Shown here: positions 15,708 to 24,705 of the stretch, one piece after another | Layout of the letters: every line of letters begins with the position of its first letter | How positions within the stretch are numbered: the stretch's first letter is position 1 | Source of the DNA: Bacteroidota bacterium | Lineage (GTDB): Bacteria; Bacteroidota; Bacteroidia; Sphingobacteriales; Sphingobacteriaceae | Direction: 5' to 3' | Assembly (NCBI GenBank): GCA_013285685.1 | Contig: JABDHD010000037.1 | Location: forward strand, 1-34,108 | Length of the DNA stretch: 34,108 nucleotides | Translations under genes and position numbers: made by a program | Notes under the pieces: generated by a model | The model's input: only the letters and a program-made list of their open reading frames with translations | Told to the model about the DNA's origin: nothing | Database searches by the model: none

Positions 15708-17285
15708 TCAAAACGGCTGCTCATCATCCATATCATTCATGCTGGATGGCCGGATGATAAAATTGCTTGGCTTTTCAAAATCATTTGACGGGGCAATAGC
15801 TGCAAACGGATTCCCTTGTTGAAATGCCCCGCCAACGTTGTCCTCAAGGTCGGTAAACTTAACGTATTTGCCCACGAATTTAAGCCGTACCCGCCCGGTT
15901 TCGCCGTTACGGTGCTTGGCAATAATTACTTCGCCGACGCCCTGGGTTGGGTTATTGTCCTCGTCCACTTCGAGGCCGTAATACTCGGGCCGGTAAAGGA
16001 ACAATACCATATCCGCGTCCTGCTCGATCGAGCCGGACTCACGCAAGTCTGACAGCATCGGCCGTTTAGAACCGCCGGGGCGGTTTTCAACCGCGCGGCT
16101 TAACTGGGAAAGCGCAATCACCGGCACATTTAATTCTTTAGCCACTGATTTTAATGCGCGGGATATGCTGCCGATCTCCTGCTCGCGGTTACCGCCGCCT
16201 TTGCCATCAGCCTTGCCCTGCATCAGCTGCAAGTAGTCGATCACGATCAACTGGATATCATGCTGAGACTTAAGCCTGCGGCATTTCGCCCTAAATTCAA
16301 ATATATTGAGAGCAGGTGTGTCATCGATGATCAGAGGAGCTTGTTCCAGCCGGTGGATCTTGGAGTGTATTTGGGCCCATTCCCATTCCTCAAGGTTGCC
16401 TTTGCGTATCTTTTCCTGCTCGATATGCGTTTCGCCGGATATCAAACGGTTTACCAATTGTACTGAGGACATTTCGAGCGAGAATACTACGACCGGTTTG
16501 TTAAAGTCGACCGCCGCATTGCGGGCACAACTCAGTACGAAAGCCGTTTTACCCATGGCAGGCCTTGCGGCGATGATCACCAGGTCGGATTTTTGCCAGC
16601 CGGAGGTCATCCGGTCGAGGTCGGTAAACCCGGAAGCGACACCGGTAAGGCCGTCTTTCTTGTCCTTCAGTGCTTCAATTTCCTTCAGGGCCTCGTGCAT
16701 CAGGTCGTCCATTTTGCGTGAGTCGCGGCGCAGGTTATTCTGGGCGATCTCGAAAAGGTTTTTTTCAGCACGGTCCAGCAGGTCAAGTACGTCGGTGGTG
16801 TCTTCATACGCCATCTGCACCACTTCGGTTGATATCCTGATCAGCTCGCGCTGAATAAATTTTTGAATAATGATCCTGGAGTGGAACTCGATATTAGCCG
16901 CCGATGCTACGCGGTTGGTCAGTTCGGTAATGTAATAAGCGCCGCCGATCATTTCCAATTCGCCCAACTGGCGTAACTGCGCCGTTACGGTGAGAATATC
17001 TACCGGCTGTGATTTTTCAAACAATTGTTTTATCGCCGTGAATATCTTTTGGTGATTGTCTTTATAAAACACCTCCGGTTTTAAAATGTCAATCACCGAT
17101 GACAGTGCATCCTTTTCCAGCATTAGTGCACCCAAAACTGCCTCTTCAAGGTCGACTGCCTGGGGCGGTAATTTACCCAAACCACTGTAAGGGGTAGGGT
17201 TGGTTACGCGGCTTCCCTGCCTGCCTGAAAGGCTGGTGCGTTCGGTGTTCGGCTTGTTGTATTGGTTCTCGTTCTCCATAATCAT
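15708..17285 (-). CDS. dnaB: Replicative DNA helicase DnaB
   Basis: DnaB is the hexameric 5'-3' helicase at the replication fork. The 525-residue protein has the N-terminal DnaB domain (about 40-145, LPPQAVDLEEAVLGALML), a linker, and the RecA-like C-terminal domain with Walker A ARPAMGKTAF (240-249), SLEMS (269-273), Walker B LIVIDYLQL (346-354) and the late SQLSRAVE.R and LRESGSIEQDAD motifs. The tail (about 480-525) is Bacteroidota-like and poorly conserved. No intein interrupts the Walker motifs. Two starts are possible: Met1 at 17285 and Met3 at 17279. The -7 box TACTTTTG at 17298-17291 lies only 6 bp before 17285, which favours a leaderless transcript or Met3. Confidence 0.97.
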   Translation of the reverse strand: MIMENENQYNKPNTERTSLSGRQGSRVTNPTPYSGLGKLPPQAVDLEEAVLGALMLEKDALSSVIDILKPEVFYKDNHQKIFTAIKQLFEKSQPVDILTVTAQLRQLGELEMIGGAYYITELTNRVASAANIEFHSRIIIQKFIQRELIRISTEVVQMAYEDTTDVLDLLDRAEKNLFEIAQNNLRRDSRKMDDLMHEALKEIEALKDKKDGLTGVASGFTDLDRMTSGWQKSDLVIIAARPAMGKTAFVLSCARNAAVDFNKPVVVFSLEMSSVQLVNRLISGETHIEQEKIRKGNLEEWEWAQIHSKIHRLEQAPLIIDDTPALNIFEFRAKCRRLKSQHDIQLIVIDYLQLMQGKADGKGGGNREQEIGSISRALKSVAKELNVPVIALSQLSRAVENRPGGSKRPMLSDLRESGSIEQDADMVLFLYRPEYYGLEVDEDNNPTQGVGEVIIAKHRNGETGRVRLKFVGKYVKFTDLEDNVGGAFQQGNPFAAIAPSNDFEKPSNFIIRPSSMNDMDDEQPF

Positions 17286-17290
17286 AGCAC

Positions 17291-17323
17291 CAAAAGTATA
17301 TCAAAAATTTCCCTGCTTATCAA
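17291..17323 (-). promoter_or_regulatory. Candidate dnaB promoter with minimal leader
   Basis: On the minus strand, TTG (17323-17321) is followed after 22 bp by TACTTTTG (17298-17291). Transcription would start near the dnaB ATG. Confidence 0.45.
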
Positions 17324-17530
17324 CAATTAGCATCTTTTGAAAAGCTTTGGCAAATGCCGCATTTCGTTGAAATTTAGCGGACGGAAATTAACAGCCGATT
17401 GTTAGGAAGTATTTTACAGCCTGAAAATCAGCATGTAACAAACTTGTTAATAACTTAAATTTGCTAATTTCATCAAAAATCAATAATTATTCAGCAGTAT
17501 CTGTGTCCTGTTAAAGTTAATTAATATGGC

Positions 17531-17538
17531 TACTTTTG
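17531..17538 (+). promoter_or_regulatory. Candidate -7 box for rlmB
   Basis: TACTTTTG is an exact TAnnTTTG match, 22 bp before the rlmB ATG, giving a leader of roughly 15 nt. The -33 region (TTAAAG near 17511) is a poor match. The rest of the 275-bp dnaB-rlmB gap (17286-17560) shows no gene or strong hairpin. Confidence 0.5.
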
Positions 17539-17560
17539 CCGCTTCAATTTTATTAACATC

Positions 17561-18337
17561 ATGTCAATAAACCACCGCGAAGCCCGCGAAAGCAACCAGT
17601 TAATTTTTGGTATACGCGCTGTTATAGAGGCCATTAAATCAGGCAAAGAAATCGAATCTTTGTATCTTCAACGGGGCCTTGGCGGTGGATTAATAACTGA
17701 CTTAAAAACACTTTTGCACGAATACGGGATAACCGCCCAGCAGGTACCTGTCGAGAAATTAGATCGGCTGACGCCAAAAAACCACCAGGGCGCGGTAGCT
17801 TTTATTTCGCCCATTATCTATCAAAAAATAGAAAACATTATCCCCGAAATATTTGAAAGAGGAGAGACGCCATTGGTTTTAGTGCTCGATTCCATCACCG
17901 ACGTACGCAACATGGGCGCTATCGCCAGGACAGCCGAGTGCGCGGGGGTGCATGCTATCGTCATCCCTGCCAAAGGTTCGGCACAGATCAACCCTGACGC
18001 TGTGAAGACCTCGGCAGGGGCTTTGTATAAGATACCCGTTTGCCGGCACGAGAACTTTTTACAAACCATCCGCTTCCTGCAGGAGTCCGGCCTCCAACTG
18101 GTTTGCTGTACGGAAAAAACAAATGATTATATTTATAAACCCGATTATACCGCGCCGACAGCTATCGTGATGGGCTCGGAAGAGGATGGGGTACGGAATG
18201 AGATTATCCGCATCGCCGATCACCTCGCTAAAATACCTATGTTTGGCGAGATTGAGTCGCTGAATGTATCGGTTGCGACGGGGGTTGTTTTGTACGAGGC
18301 GATAAGGCAGCGGAACCCAACCCCCTCCGCCCCGTAA
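17561..18337 (+). CDS. rlmB: 23S rRNA 2'-O-methyltransferase RlmB (TrmH/SpoU family)
   Basis: The enzyme methylates the 2'-OH of G2251-equivalent in the 23S rRNA P-loop using SAM. The N-terminal L30e-like substrate-binding domain (about 10-90, IFGIRAVIEAIKSGKEI) precedes the trefoil-knot SpoU domain. That domain has motif 1 DVRNMGAIARTAECAGV (114-130, with the conserved Asn117 and Arg123), motif 2 IVMGSEEDGV (202-211) and motif 3 IPMFGEIESLNVSVATGVVLYE (225-246). The 258 residues are typical, but the last seven (NPTPSAP) and the stop codon are encoded inside a CCCCCTCCGCCCC repeat, so the native C-terminus was probably altered by a repeat. SpoU-family subtype cannot be fixed entirely by eye. 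Confidence 0.9.
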   Translation: MSINHREARESNQLIFGIRAVIEAIKSGKEIESLYLQRGLGGGLITDLKTLLHEYGITAQQVPVEKLDRLTPKNHQGAVAFISPIIYQKIENIIPEIFERGETPLVLVLDSITDVRNMGAIARTAECAGVHAIVIPAKGSAQINPDAVKTSAGALYKIPVCRHENFLQTIRFLQESGLQLVCCTEKTNDYIYKPDYTAPTAIVMGSEEDGVRNEIIRIADHLAKIPMFGEIESLNVSVATGVVLYEAIRQRNPTPSAP

Positions 18338-18445
18338 AGGGGGAACTTAATGCTAAACTCTTTGAGCGAGGGAAACTGAAAAATTTAAATCAAAACATAA
18401 TGCCTCCTGTCCCCCCTTTAGGGGGTTAAGGGGGCGGAGGGGGTT
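18319..18445. terminator. Inverted repeat ending both rlmB and manC
   Basis: AACCCCCTCCGCCCC (18319-18333) and GGGGCGGAGGGGGTT (18431-18445) are perfect 15-bp reverse complements with a 97-nt spacer, and further CCTTTAGGGGG-type words lie inside. The rlmB stop (18335-18337) and the manC stop (18444-18446) lie at its two edges. It probably acts as a shared convergent terminator. Confidence 0.7.
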
Positions 18446-19529
18446 AAATATACTTCACCCCAAACTGCTGCTTCACGTCGGCCACAACCTTTTTAACGTT
18501 TTGTTCCTGGTCGCGGGGGCAGATGAGGAGGGTATTATTTGCTTCAACTACGATAAAATCATGCAGTCCCTGCAGGATCACCAGCTTTTCGCCGGGAACA
18601 TTCACCATACAGTTGGATGAATCGTACATGATCACCTTTTCGGATGGAATAACGGCATTGCCCACATAGTCCTTTTCGGCCAGGTCATAAATGGAAGCCC
18701 AGGTGCCAAGATCGCTCCAGCCGAAGTCGGAAGGAAGCACATAAACATTATCCGCTTTTTCCATTATGCCGTAGTCGATAGAAATATTGGTGCACTGCAG
18801 GTATGATTTATGGATATGTGGTTTTTCGTCGTCGGTGTTATAGACAGGCCTGGCTTCAGCGAATATTTCAAACATTTCAGGCAGGTACTGGTTAAATGCG
18901 TTTACGATGGCTTTGGCCGACCAAACAAAGATGCCCGCATTCCATAAAAAGTCGCCGCTTTGAAGGAAGGTTTTTGCGATCTCGAGCGTTGGCTTTTCGG
19001 TAAAGGTTTTTACTTTATGAAAATCGTCAACCAAAGTATTATCGGTAAACTGTATATAACCATAACCAGTGTCCGGCCGTGAAGGTTTAATGCCGAGGGT
19101 AACCAGGCAGCCATGCTGCGATGCCACTTCCAGTGATTTTTCGATGGACCTGATAAACGCTGGCTCGTCCAAAATCAGGTGATCTGAAGGCGCTACAACA
19201 ATAGCGGCATCAGGGTTAAGGCTTTCTATCTTGAAAGATCCGTAAGCAATACAAGGGGCGGTATTACGCATTACAGGCTCCGTCAGTATCTGGTTATCGG
19301 CCATATCCGGCAACTGCTTTTTTACCAGCGTGGTATAAATTTCGTTGGTGACTACGTAAATATTCTCCTTCGGGCACACTTTCAGGAAGCGATCGTAGGT
19401 GTTTTGGATGAGGGTTTTTCCTGTTCCGAGTATGTCAATGAACTGTTTGGGGTGAGAAGTGCGGCTAATGGGCCAGAAACGGCTGCCAATACCGCCTGCC
19501 ATAATGATGGCATAGTAGTTTTTATTCAT
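18444..19529 (-). CDS. manC: Mannose-1-phosphate guanylyltransferase
   Basis: The enzyme makes GDP-mannose from GTP and mannose-1-phosphate for polysaccharide and glycoprotein synthesis. The 361-residue protein is the short form, without the C-terminal phosphomannose isomerase cupin of bifunctional AlgA/ManC. The nucleotidyltransferase fold shows the pyrophosphorylase signature MAGGIGSRFWPISRTSHPKQF (11-31), VVAPSDHLI (111-119), FTEKP (176-180) and NAGIFVW (196-203). The start at 19529 gives the canonical MNKNYYAIIMAGG. It converges on rlmB across a repeat, and is divergent from recQ over a 236-bp AT-rich gap (19530-19765) in which I see no clear TAnnTTTG promoter. Confidence 0.93.
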   Translation of the reverse strand: MNKNYYAIIMAGGIGSRFWPISRTSHPKQFIDILGTGKTLIQNTYDRFLKVCPKENIYVVTNEIYTTLVKKQLPDMADNQILTEPVMRNTAPCIAYGSFKIESLNPDAAIVVAPSDHLILDEPAFIRSIEKSLEVASQHGCLVTLGIKPSRPDTGYGYIQFTDNTLVDDFHKVKTFTEKPTLEIAKTFLQSGDFLWNAGIFVWSAKAIVNAFNQYLPEMFEIFAEARPVYNTDDEKPHIHKSYLQCTNISIDYGIMEKADNVYVLPSDFGWSDLGTWASIYDLAEKDYVGNAVIPSEKVIMYDSSNCMVNVPGEKLVILQGLHDFIVVEANNTLLICPRDQEQNVKKVVADVKQQFGVKYI

Positions 19530-19765
19530 TTGTTTTTAAACAATATTATTCTGGATAACGGACGCAAAATTGAACAATAATTTGTAATTTAAGGATTAAA
19601 TAAAATTAAATATATAAAGCCTTTGTTACGCTTACTTTAAGCAAAATTTAAATGAATTGTTTTAAAACGAATAATCATTTCAGTATAAAATTTTAAAGAA
19701 AATCCATCGTTTATTGATAAAAATTTGTTAATTTAAACTTTTCGTAACAATAGCGTATATAAATA

Positions 19766-21961
19766 ATGATAGAAACAAAAAAATCGCTTTTTGACAATCT
19801 CCAGAACTTTTTTGGATTTGATAATTTTAAGGGGGAGCAGGAAGCGATCATTACAAACATCCTTGCAGGTAACGACACATTTGTGATCATGCCCACCGGC
19901 GGTGGAAAATCCATGTGTTACCAGTTGCCTGCGCTGATGAGTGAAGGTACTGCGATCGTAATATCCCCTTTGATCGCTTTGATGAAAAACCAGGTTGACC
20001 AGTTGCGGGCCTTCGGCGGCTCGGATAGCATTGCCCACTTTTTAAATTCGTCCCTAACCAAATCAGATATTACCAGGGTTAAAGAAGATGTGCTCGGCGG
20101 CAAAACCAAGTTGCTGTATGTTGCGCCTGAATCGCTTACCAAGCAGGAAAACATCGACTTTTTGAGGTTAAATAACGTTTCATTTGTTGCCGTTGACGAA
20201 GCGCATTGTATTTCGGAATGGGGTCATGATTTCAGGCCCGAATACCGCAAAATCAGGCAGGTGATCAGCAATATTGGCGATAACATCCCTATTATTGCAT
20301 TAACGGCTACAGCTACCCCAAAAGTTCAGCAGGATATTCAGAAAAACCTGCAGATGAACAATGCGACGATTTACAAATCGTCATTTAACCGGTCGAATTT
20401 ATTTTATGAGGTGCGTGCCAAGCGGAACGTGATCAAAGAGATTGTAAAGTTTGTAAAGCAAAATACCGGGAAATCGGGTATAATCTATTGTCTCAGCCGT
20501 AAAAAGGTGGAAGAGGTTGCCGAGGTGCTAACCCTGAACGGTGTTAAGGCACTGCCTTATCATGCTGGCCTCGATCCGAAAGTACGCGCCGACACACAGG
20601 ACAAGTTTTTGATGGAAGACGTGGAGGTTATTGTAGCTACCATCGCCTTTGGCATGGGCATTGACAAGCCCGATGTGCGGTATGTGATCCACCACGACGT
20701 GCCAAAGAGCATGGAAGGCTATTACCAGGAAACCGGCCGCGCGGGCCGTGACGGCGGTGAGGGTGTTTGTTTGGCTTTCTACTCGGAAAAGGACATCGAC
20801 AAGCTCCAGAAATTCATGAAAGACAAGCCGGTTTCAGAACGCGAGATCGGCACCCAGATATTAAAAGAAGTTATCGATTATGCGGAGTCGTCTGTTTGCC
20901 GCCGTAAACAGCTGTTGCACTACTTTGGCGAGAACTTTAACGAGGCAGGATGTAATAATATGTGCGACAACTGCTGCGGGCACAAAGAACACATTGACGG
21001 CGAGGTACACCTGCATAGAGCGCTGAGCCTCATCAAACAGATCGGAGAGAAATTTGACGATGCGCATATCATCAACATCCTCATCGGTGAGGATAATGCC
21101 CAAATAAAAAACTATGAGCACGACTTGTTGGACTACTATGGCTCGGGCAAAGAGGATGGTCGCAACCTGTGGAATTCGATTATGAGGCAGGCGCTGCTAA
21201 ATAATTTTCTTTCTAAAGATATAGACCAATACGGCTTACTGCGACTGACTAAGACCGGCTTATCGTTTATCGAGAACCCGTATAGCATCCGCTTTATTAT
21301 TAACCGCCCCATGGAGGCTACTGACGATGATGAATCGGAAGACGGGCCAAAACAGGGCGGCAGTGCACTGGATACCGAGTTGCTGCAAATGCTGAAGGAC
21401 CTGCGCAAAAAGCTGGCGAAGCAAAAAGGATTGCCTCCATTTGTGATTTTCCAGGATCCGTCGCTGGAGGAAATGTGTATACATTACCCTATCACCAACG
21501 AGGAGCTGAAACAGATTTCCGGGGTGGGAGCGGGCAAAGCAATGAAGTTCGGTAAACCATTTACCGACCTGATCCAGAAATATGTAGAGGACAACGAGAT
21601 TGACCGCCCGATAGACATGGTGATCAAAAGCGCTGCCAATAAATCGGCAAACAAAGTGTTTATCATCCAAAATATCGACCGCCACATTAACCTGGAGGAT
21701 ATTGCCCGCTCGAAAGGGCTTAGTTACGAGGAGATTTTAAAGGAAATAGAAACGATCGTCAATTCAGGCACCAAGCTTAACCTGGCTTATTACATTGATG
21801 AGATGATAGATGAAGATAAGCAGGAAGAAATGTTTGACTACTTCCGCACTGCGGAAGTAGACTCGATTGAGGACGCCCTTGCCGAATTAGGCGGCGAAGA
21901 CTATACCCGCGAAGAAGTGCAGCTGATGCGGATCAAGTTCCTGTCGGAGATGGGGAATTGA
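19766..21961 (+). CDS. recQ: ATP-dependent DNA helicase RecQ
   Basis: RecQ is a 3'-5' DNA helicase in recombination and stalled-fork repair. The 731-residue protein is longer than E. coli RecQ (about 610). The order is DEAD-type domain with Walker A TGGGKS (44-49) and DEAH (144-147, followed by the aromatic-rich WGHDFRPEY loop), helicase C domain ending QETGRAGRDG (321-330), and the RQC zinc site with Cys378, 396, 400 and 403. An RQC winged helix follows, then a HRDC domain (about 525-610, LPPFVIFQDPSLEEM). The extra C-terminal 110 residues (IARSKGLSYEEILKEIETIV...) look like a helix-turn-helix HTH_40 domain, usual in Bacteroidota RecQ. A terminator follows within 30-65 bp. Confidence 0.96.
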   Translation: MIETKKSLFDNLQNFFGFDNFKGEQEAIITNILAGNDTFVIMPTGGGKSMCYQLPALMSEGTAIVISPLIALMKNQVDQLRAFGGSDSIAHFLNSSLTKSDITRVKEDVLGGKTKLLYVAPESLTKQENIDFLRLNNVSFVAVDEAHCISEWGHDFRPEYRKIRQVISNIGDNIPIIALTATATPKVQQDIQKNLQMNNATIYKSSFNRSNLFYEVRAKRNVIKEIVKFVKQNTGKSGIIYCLSRKKVEEVAEVLTLNGVKALPYHAGLDPKVRADTQDKFLMEDVEVIVATIAFGMGIDKPDVRYVIHHDVPKSMEGYYQETGRAGRDGGEGVCLAFYSEKDIDKLQKFMKDKPVSEREIGTQILKEVIDYAESSVCRRKQLLHYFGENFNEAGCNNMCDNCCGHKEHIDGEVHLHRALSLIKQIGEKFDDAHIINILIGEDNAQIKNYEHDLLDYYGSGKEDGRNLWNSIMRQALLNNFLSKDIDQYGLLRLTKTGLSFIENPYSIRFIINRPMEATDDDESEDGPKQGGSALDTELLQMLKDLRKKLAKQKGLPPFVIFQDPSLEEMCIHYPITNEELKQISGVGAGKAMKFGKPFTDLIQKYVEDNEIDRPIDMVIKSAANKSANKVFIIQNIDRHINLEDIARSKGLSYEEILKEIETIVNSGTKLNLAYYIDEMIDEDKQEEMFDYFRTAEVDSIEDALAELGGEDYTREEVQLMRIKFLSEMGN

Positions 21962-21990
21962 TGTGCGGATATATTTAAATCAATTATAAT

Positions 21991-22025
21991 AAAAGAGCCC
22001 TCAAGTATTTTTGAGAGCTCTTTTT
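21991..22025 (+). terminator. Intrinsic terminator after recQ
   Basis: AAAAGAGCCCTCAA (21991-22004) pairs with TTGAGAGCTCTTTT (22011-22024), with one mismatch, around a 6-nt loop, followed by T residues. Confidence 0.88.
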
Positions 22026-22218
22026 AATGAAAATGCGTTTGCAGTAAAATTTGCCTTTTCATGTTTATGGATAAATTTAGTCAAGATTATCTGTCGGTCC
22101 TGCTAAATAATGAGAGAATATTTACAGATGATTAAAAAGAGGTAAAAATATTGCTGTTATAAAAAAATCACATACGCCTAAATAAATTTCTGTTTAAAAT
22201 TGCGCAACAAAACCTTTC

Positions 22219-23646
22219 ATGCTTTTTAATTCTTTTCAATTTGTATTTTTCTTCATAATAGTTTCCACCCTTTTTTATGCAATGCCATTTAAGTTTAGGT
22301 GGCTTTTACTACTAACAGCCAGCTGTTATTTTTATATGGTATACATTCCGGTGTATATCCTCATCCTGGCATTCACTATTACGATTGATTATTTCGTGGG
22401 GCTTTTTTTAGAAACGGCAAGCGTCCGGTATAAGAAACTACTTTTAGTTATAAGTATTATTTCAAACATCGGCATTCTTGGGTTTTTTAAGTACTATAAT
22501 TTTTTTACCGAAAACATATCTTTTTTAATAAACCACTTAGGTTACAAAGCAAAATTATCATCATTCAGTTTAATACTGCCAATCGGGTTGTCTTTCCATA
22601 CCTTCCAGGCTTTAAGTTATATCATCGAGGTTTATCGCGGCAATCAAAAAGCAGAAAAGCACTTTGGCATTTATGCCCTGTATGTTATGTTTTTTCCGCA
22701 ACTGGTTGCCGGTCCTATTGAAAGGCCACAAAATATTTTGTATCAATTTTATGAAAAAAAAGTATTTGATCCTGACGGTATTTCGAGTGGATTAAAGCTC
22801 ATGTTGAGAGGCTTTTTTAAAAAATTGGTAATAGCTGATAGGTTAGCAATTTATGTAAACGCCGTTTACAATCATCCGGCTTCCAATAATGGCAAATCTT
22901 TAATAGTTGCTACATTCTTTTTCGCCTTTCAAATATATTGCGATTTTTCCGGATACTCAGACATAGCCATTGGCGCTGCAAAAGTGCTTGGTTTTAAGTT
23001 AGTGACTAATTTCAATAATCCTTACTTATCTCGCAATGTAAGCGAATTTTGGAAAAGATGGCATATATCGTTGACCACTTGGTTTCGGGATTATCTATAC
23101 ATCCCTCTTGGGGGTAGTCGGGTTAGCACCGCTAAAGTTTACTTAAATATATTACTTGTTTTTTTGATAAGCGGATTGTGGCATGGGGCCAGTTGGAACT
23201 TTATTTTATGGGGTGGATTAAACGGCCTGTACTTAATATTTTTAAAAATTACCCGAAAGTTTTGGCCTCTGTTTTATAGAATAACTTATCTCGAAAAAAT
23301 TGCATGGTTAAAAATTTCGCTGCAGATGGTTGTGACAACAATATTTGTGTGCTTTTCGTGGGTGTTTTTTAGAGCAAATACCATGACCGACTCATTTTTG
23401 ATTTTTAAGCGAATGACTCTGTTAAAAGGGGAGTTATTTGCCGGTGGCTATACCTTGCAATATTGTTTTTTAGGCATCTTTATTCTTTTGCTGTATGAAA
23501 TTAAGGTTGAATACTTTAAGAAGACTTTCAATTTGTTTAATAATTCAAATTATTTGATCAGAAATTGCTCTTTCGCTTTGGTGATAGTTGCAATTATTAT
23601 GTTAGGGGTTTTTGATGGCGGACAATTTATTTACTTTCAATTTTGA
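22219..23646 (+). CDS. MBOAT-family O-acyltransferase (AlgI/DltB-like)
   Basis: This is a multi-pass membrane acyltransferase of 475 residues, the AlgI size. It transfers acyl (usually acetyl) groups across the membrane to an extracytoplasmic polysaccharide or other acceptor. About 10-12 hydrophobic segments are visible. The MBOAT signatures are LPIGLSFHTFQALSYIIEVYRG (120-141), FFPQLVAGPIERP (158-170), FWKRWHISLTTWFRDYLYIPLGG (277-299, His282) and LWHGASWNF (320-328, catalytic His322). The next gene, 3 bp away, is SGNH-like, as AlgJ/AlgX or DltD accompany AlgI or DltB. The gene is visibly more AT-rich than recQ and manC, suggesting acquisition. No DltA, DltC or glycosyltransferase genes are adjacent, so the acceptor is unknown. 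Confidence 0.92.
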   Translation: MLFNSFQFVFFFIIVSTLFYAMPFKFRWLLLLTASCYFYMVYIPVYILILAFTITIDYFVGLFLETASVRYKKLLLVISIISNIGILGFFKYYNFFTENISFLINHLGYKAKLSSFSLILPIGLSFHTFQALSYIIEVYRGNQKAEKHFGIYALYVMFFPQLVAGPIERPQNILYQFYEKKVFDPDGISSGLKLMLRGFFKKLVIADRLAIYVNAVYNHPASNNGKSLIVATFFFAFQIYCDFSGYSDIAIGAAKVLGFKLVTNFNNPYLSRNVSEFWKRWHISLTTWFRDYLYIPLGGSRVSTAKVYLNILLVFLISGLWHGASWNFILWGGLNGLYLIFLKITRKFWPLFYRITYLEKIAWLKISLQMVVTTIFVCFSWVFFRANTMTDSFLIFKRMTLLKGELFAGGYTLQYCFLGIFILLLYEIKVEYFKKTFNLFNNSNYLIRNCSFALVIVAIIMLGVFDGGQFIYFQF

Positions 23647-23649
23647 TAT

Positions 23650-24588
23650 ATGAACGGTAAAATAAAGGTATTTTTAGGAAGGTTTTTATTGGTTTGTTTT
23701 TTGGTAATAGTTTTTGATCAAGCGGTTGGCAGACTTTTAAACCATTTCTATTTTAAACATGAACCTGTCAATCATAATTCTACAACATATGTTGCCAATT
23801 ATTGCGATCAGCAAGTCCTTATTTTCGGTTCTTCCCGGGCTTGTTACCAGTATATTTCGAATGAAATAGCAGACAAAACAAAGTTGACTTGTTTTAATGC
23901 AGGCGTGCCTGGAAATTATATTCTGTATTCTTACGCCATGTTAAAATGCGTTTTAAAACGTTACACCCCTAAAGTCGTTGTTTTAGATATAATGCCGGAT
24001 GAATTTAAGTTCAGCCAGGACAACTACGATCGTTTGTCCATATTGTTGCCATACTACGAGAGCCATCCTGAAATACGGGAGATTATTGGTCTAAAGTCGA
24101 AATATGAAAACTTAAAACTATTATCGATGATATACCCCTTTAACTCATTTGCGATTGATATCATAAGCAGAAACCTTCACACTAATAAAAACGAATTTCG
24201 CCCCGATGGCCAAAATGGCTTTATCCCGTTATTAGATACTATTAATCAACCTGGTGATAAATTTGTAAATAAGGATTACGAGAACTATAAACCCGATGCT
24301 GAATTGCTAATGGCCTATAATTCTTTCATTAAGGAGTGTATTTCGCACCATATTAAGTTGTTTGTTTTTATTTCGCCGATTCTGGATACACACTTATTTA
24401 AAAATAATTCGATAAAAATAGCTTCGAATATCGCTTTGAAGAATAAAATACCTTTTTTGGATTGCACAGACCAACAGGAATTTAAAAAGAAGATTTTTTT
24501 TAAAGACTTTGGCCATCTTAATATAAATGGAGCCAGATTATATACCACTGAAGTTATCAGGCAAATTAAGGCACAAAGCTATCGCTAG
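23650..24588 (+). CDS. SGNH-hydrolase-like membrane-anchored protein, MBOAT partner
   Basis: This is a 312-residue protein with one N-terminal signal anchor (about 8-25, FLGRFLLVCFLVIVFDQA), so the rest should be periplasmic. It looks like a diverged SGNH hydrolase: block I is IFGSSRACY (58-66, probable catalytic Ser62), followed by CFNAGVPGNY (81-90) that resembles the oxyanion block, VVVLDIMPDEF, FVFISPILD, and a block V DFGH (Asp286, His289) near the end. DltD and AlgJ/AlgX-type partners of MBOATs show similar layouts. It begins 3 bp after the MBOAT gene, consistent with coupled translation, and shares its low GC. Acyl transfer or release on the same polysaccharide is an inference. Family membership rests on motifs only. 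Confidence 0.7.
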   Translation: MNGKIKVFLGRFLLVCFLVIVFDQAVGRLLNHFYFKHEPVNHNSTTYVANYCDQQVLIFGSSRACYQYISNEIADKTKLTCFNAGVPGNYILYSYAMLKCVLKRYTPKVVVLDIMPDEFKFSQDNYDRLSILLPYYESHPEIREIIGLKSKYENLKLLSMIYPFNSFAIDIISRNLHTNKNEFRPDGQNGFIPLLDTINQPGDKFVNKDYENYKPDAELLMAYNSFIKECISHHIKLFVFISPILDTHLFKNNSIKIASNIALKNKIPFLDCTDQQEFKKKIFFKDFGHLNINGARLYTTEVIRQIKAQSYR

Positions 24589-24650
24589 TTGTGATGTAGA
24601 TGTGATCTTTGCTTTTCAATCGTGTTGATGCGCGGATTAAAAAGCAAATG

Positions 24651-24691
24651 GTAAGACTTGTGAAGTTTTCGAAACATCGTAAGTCTTTTAC
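24651..24691. terminator. Imperfect hairpin between convergent genes
   Basis: GTAAGACTT (24651-24659) pairs imperfectly with AAGTCTTTTAC (24681-24691) and the inner GTTTTCGAAAC is near-palindromic. It lies in the 117-bp gap between the SGNH-like gene and the CBM6 lipoprotein gene and could stop both. Confidence 0.4.
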
Positions 24692-24705
24692 GTTTTCGGG
24701 CGACT

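Noticed and set aside
16306..16854. Long antisense open frame inside dnaB
   Set aside because: It is a shadow of the dnaB frame; its Ser/Arg-rich composition has no domain, and dnaB is unmistakable.
15708..17285. Possible intein in DnaB
   Set aside because: Walker A and B motifs are uninterrupted and the length is normal for DnaB.
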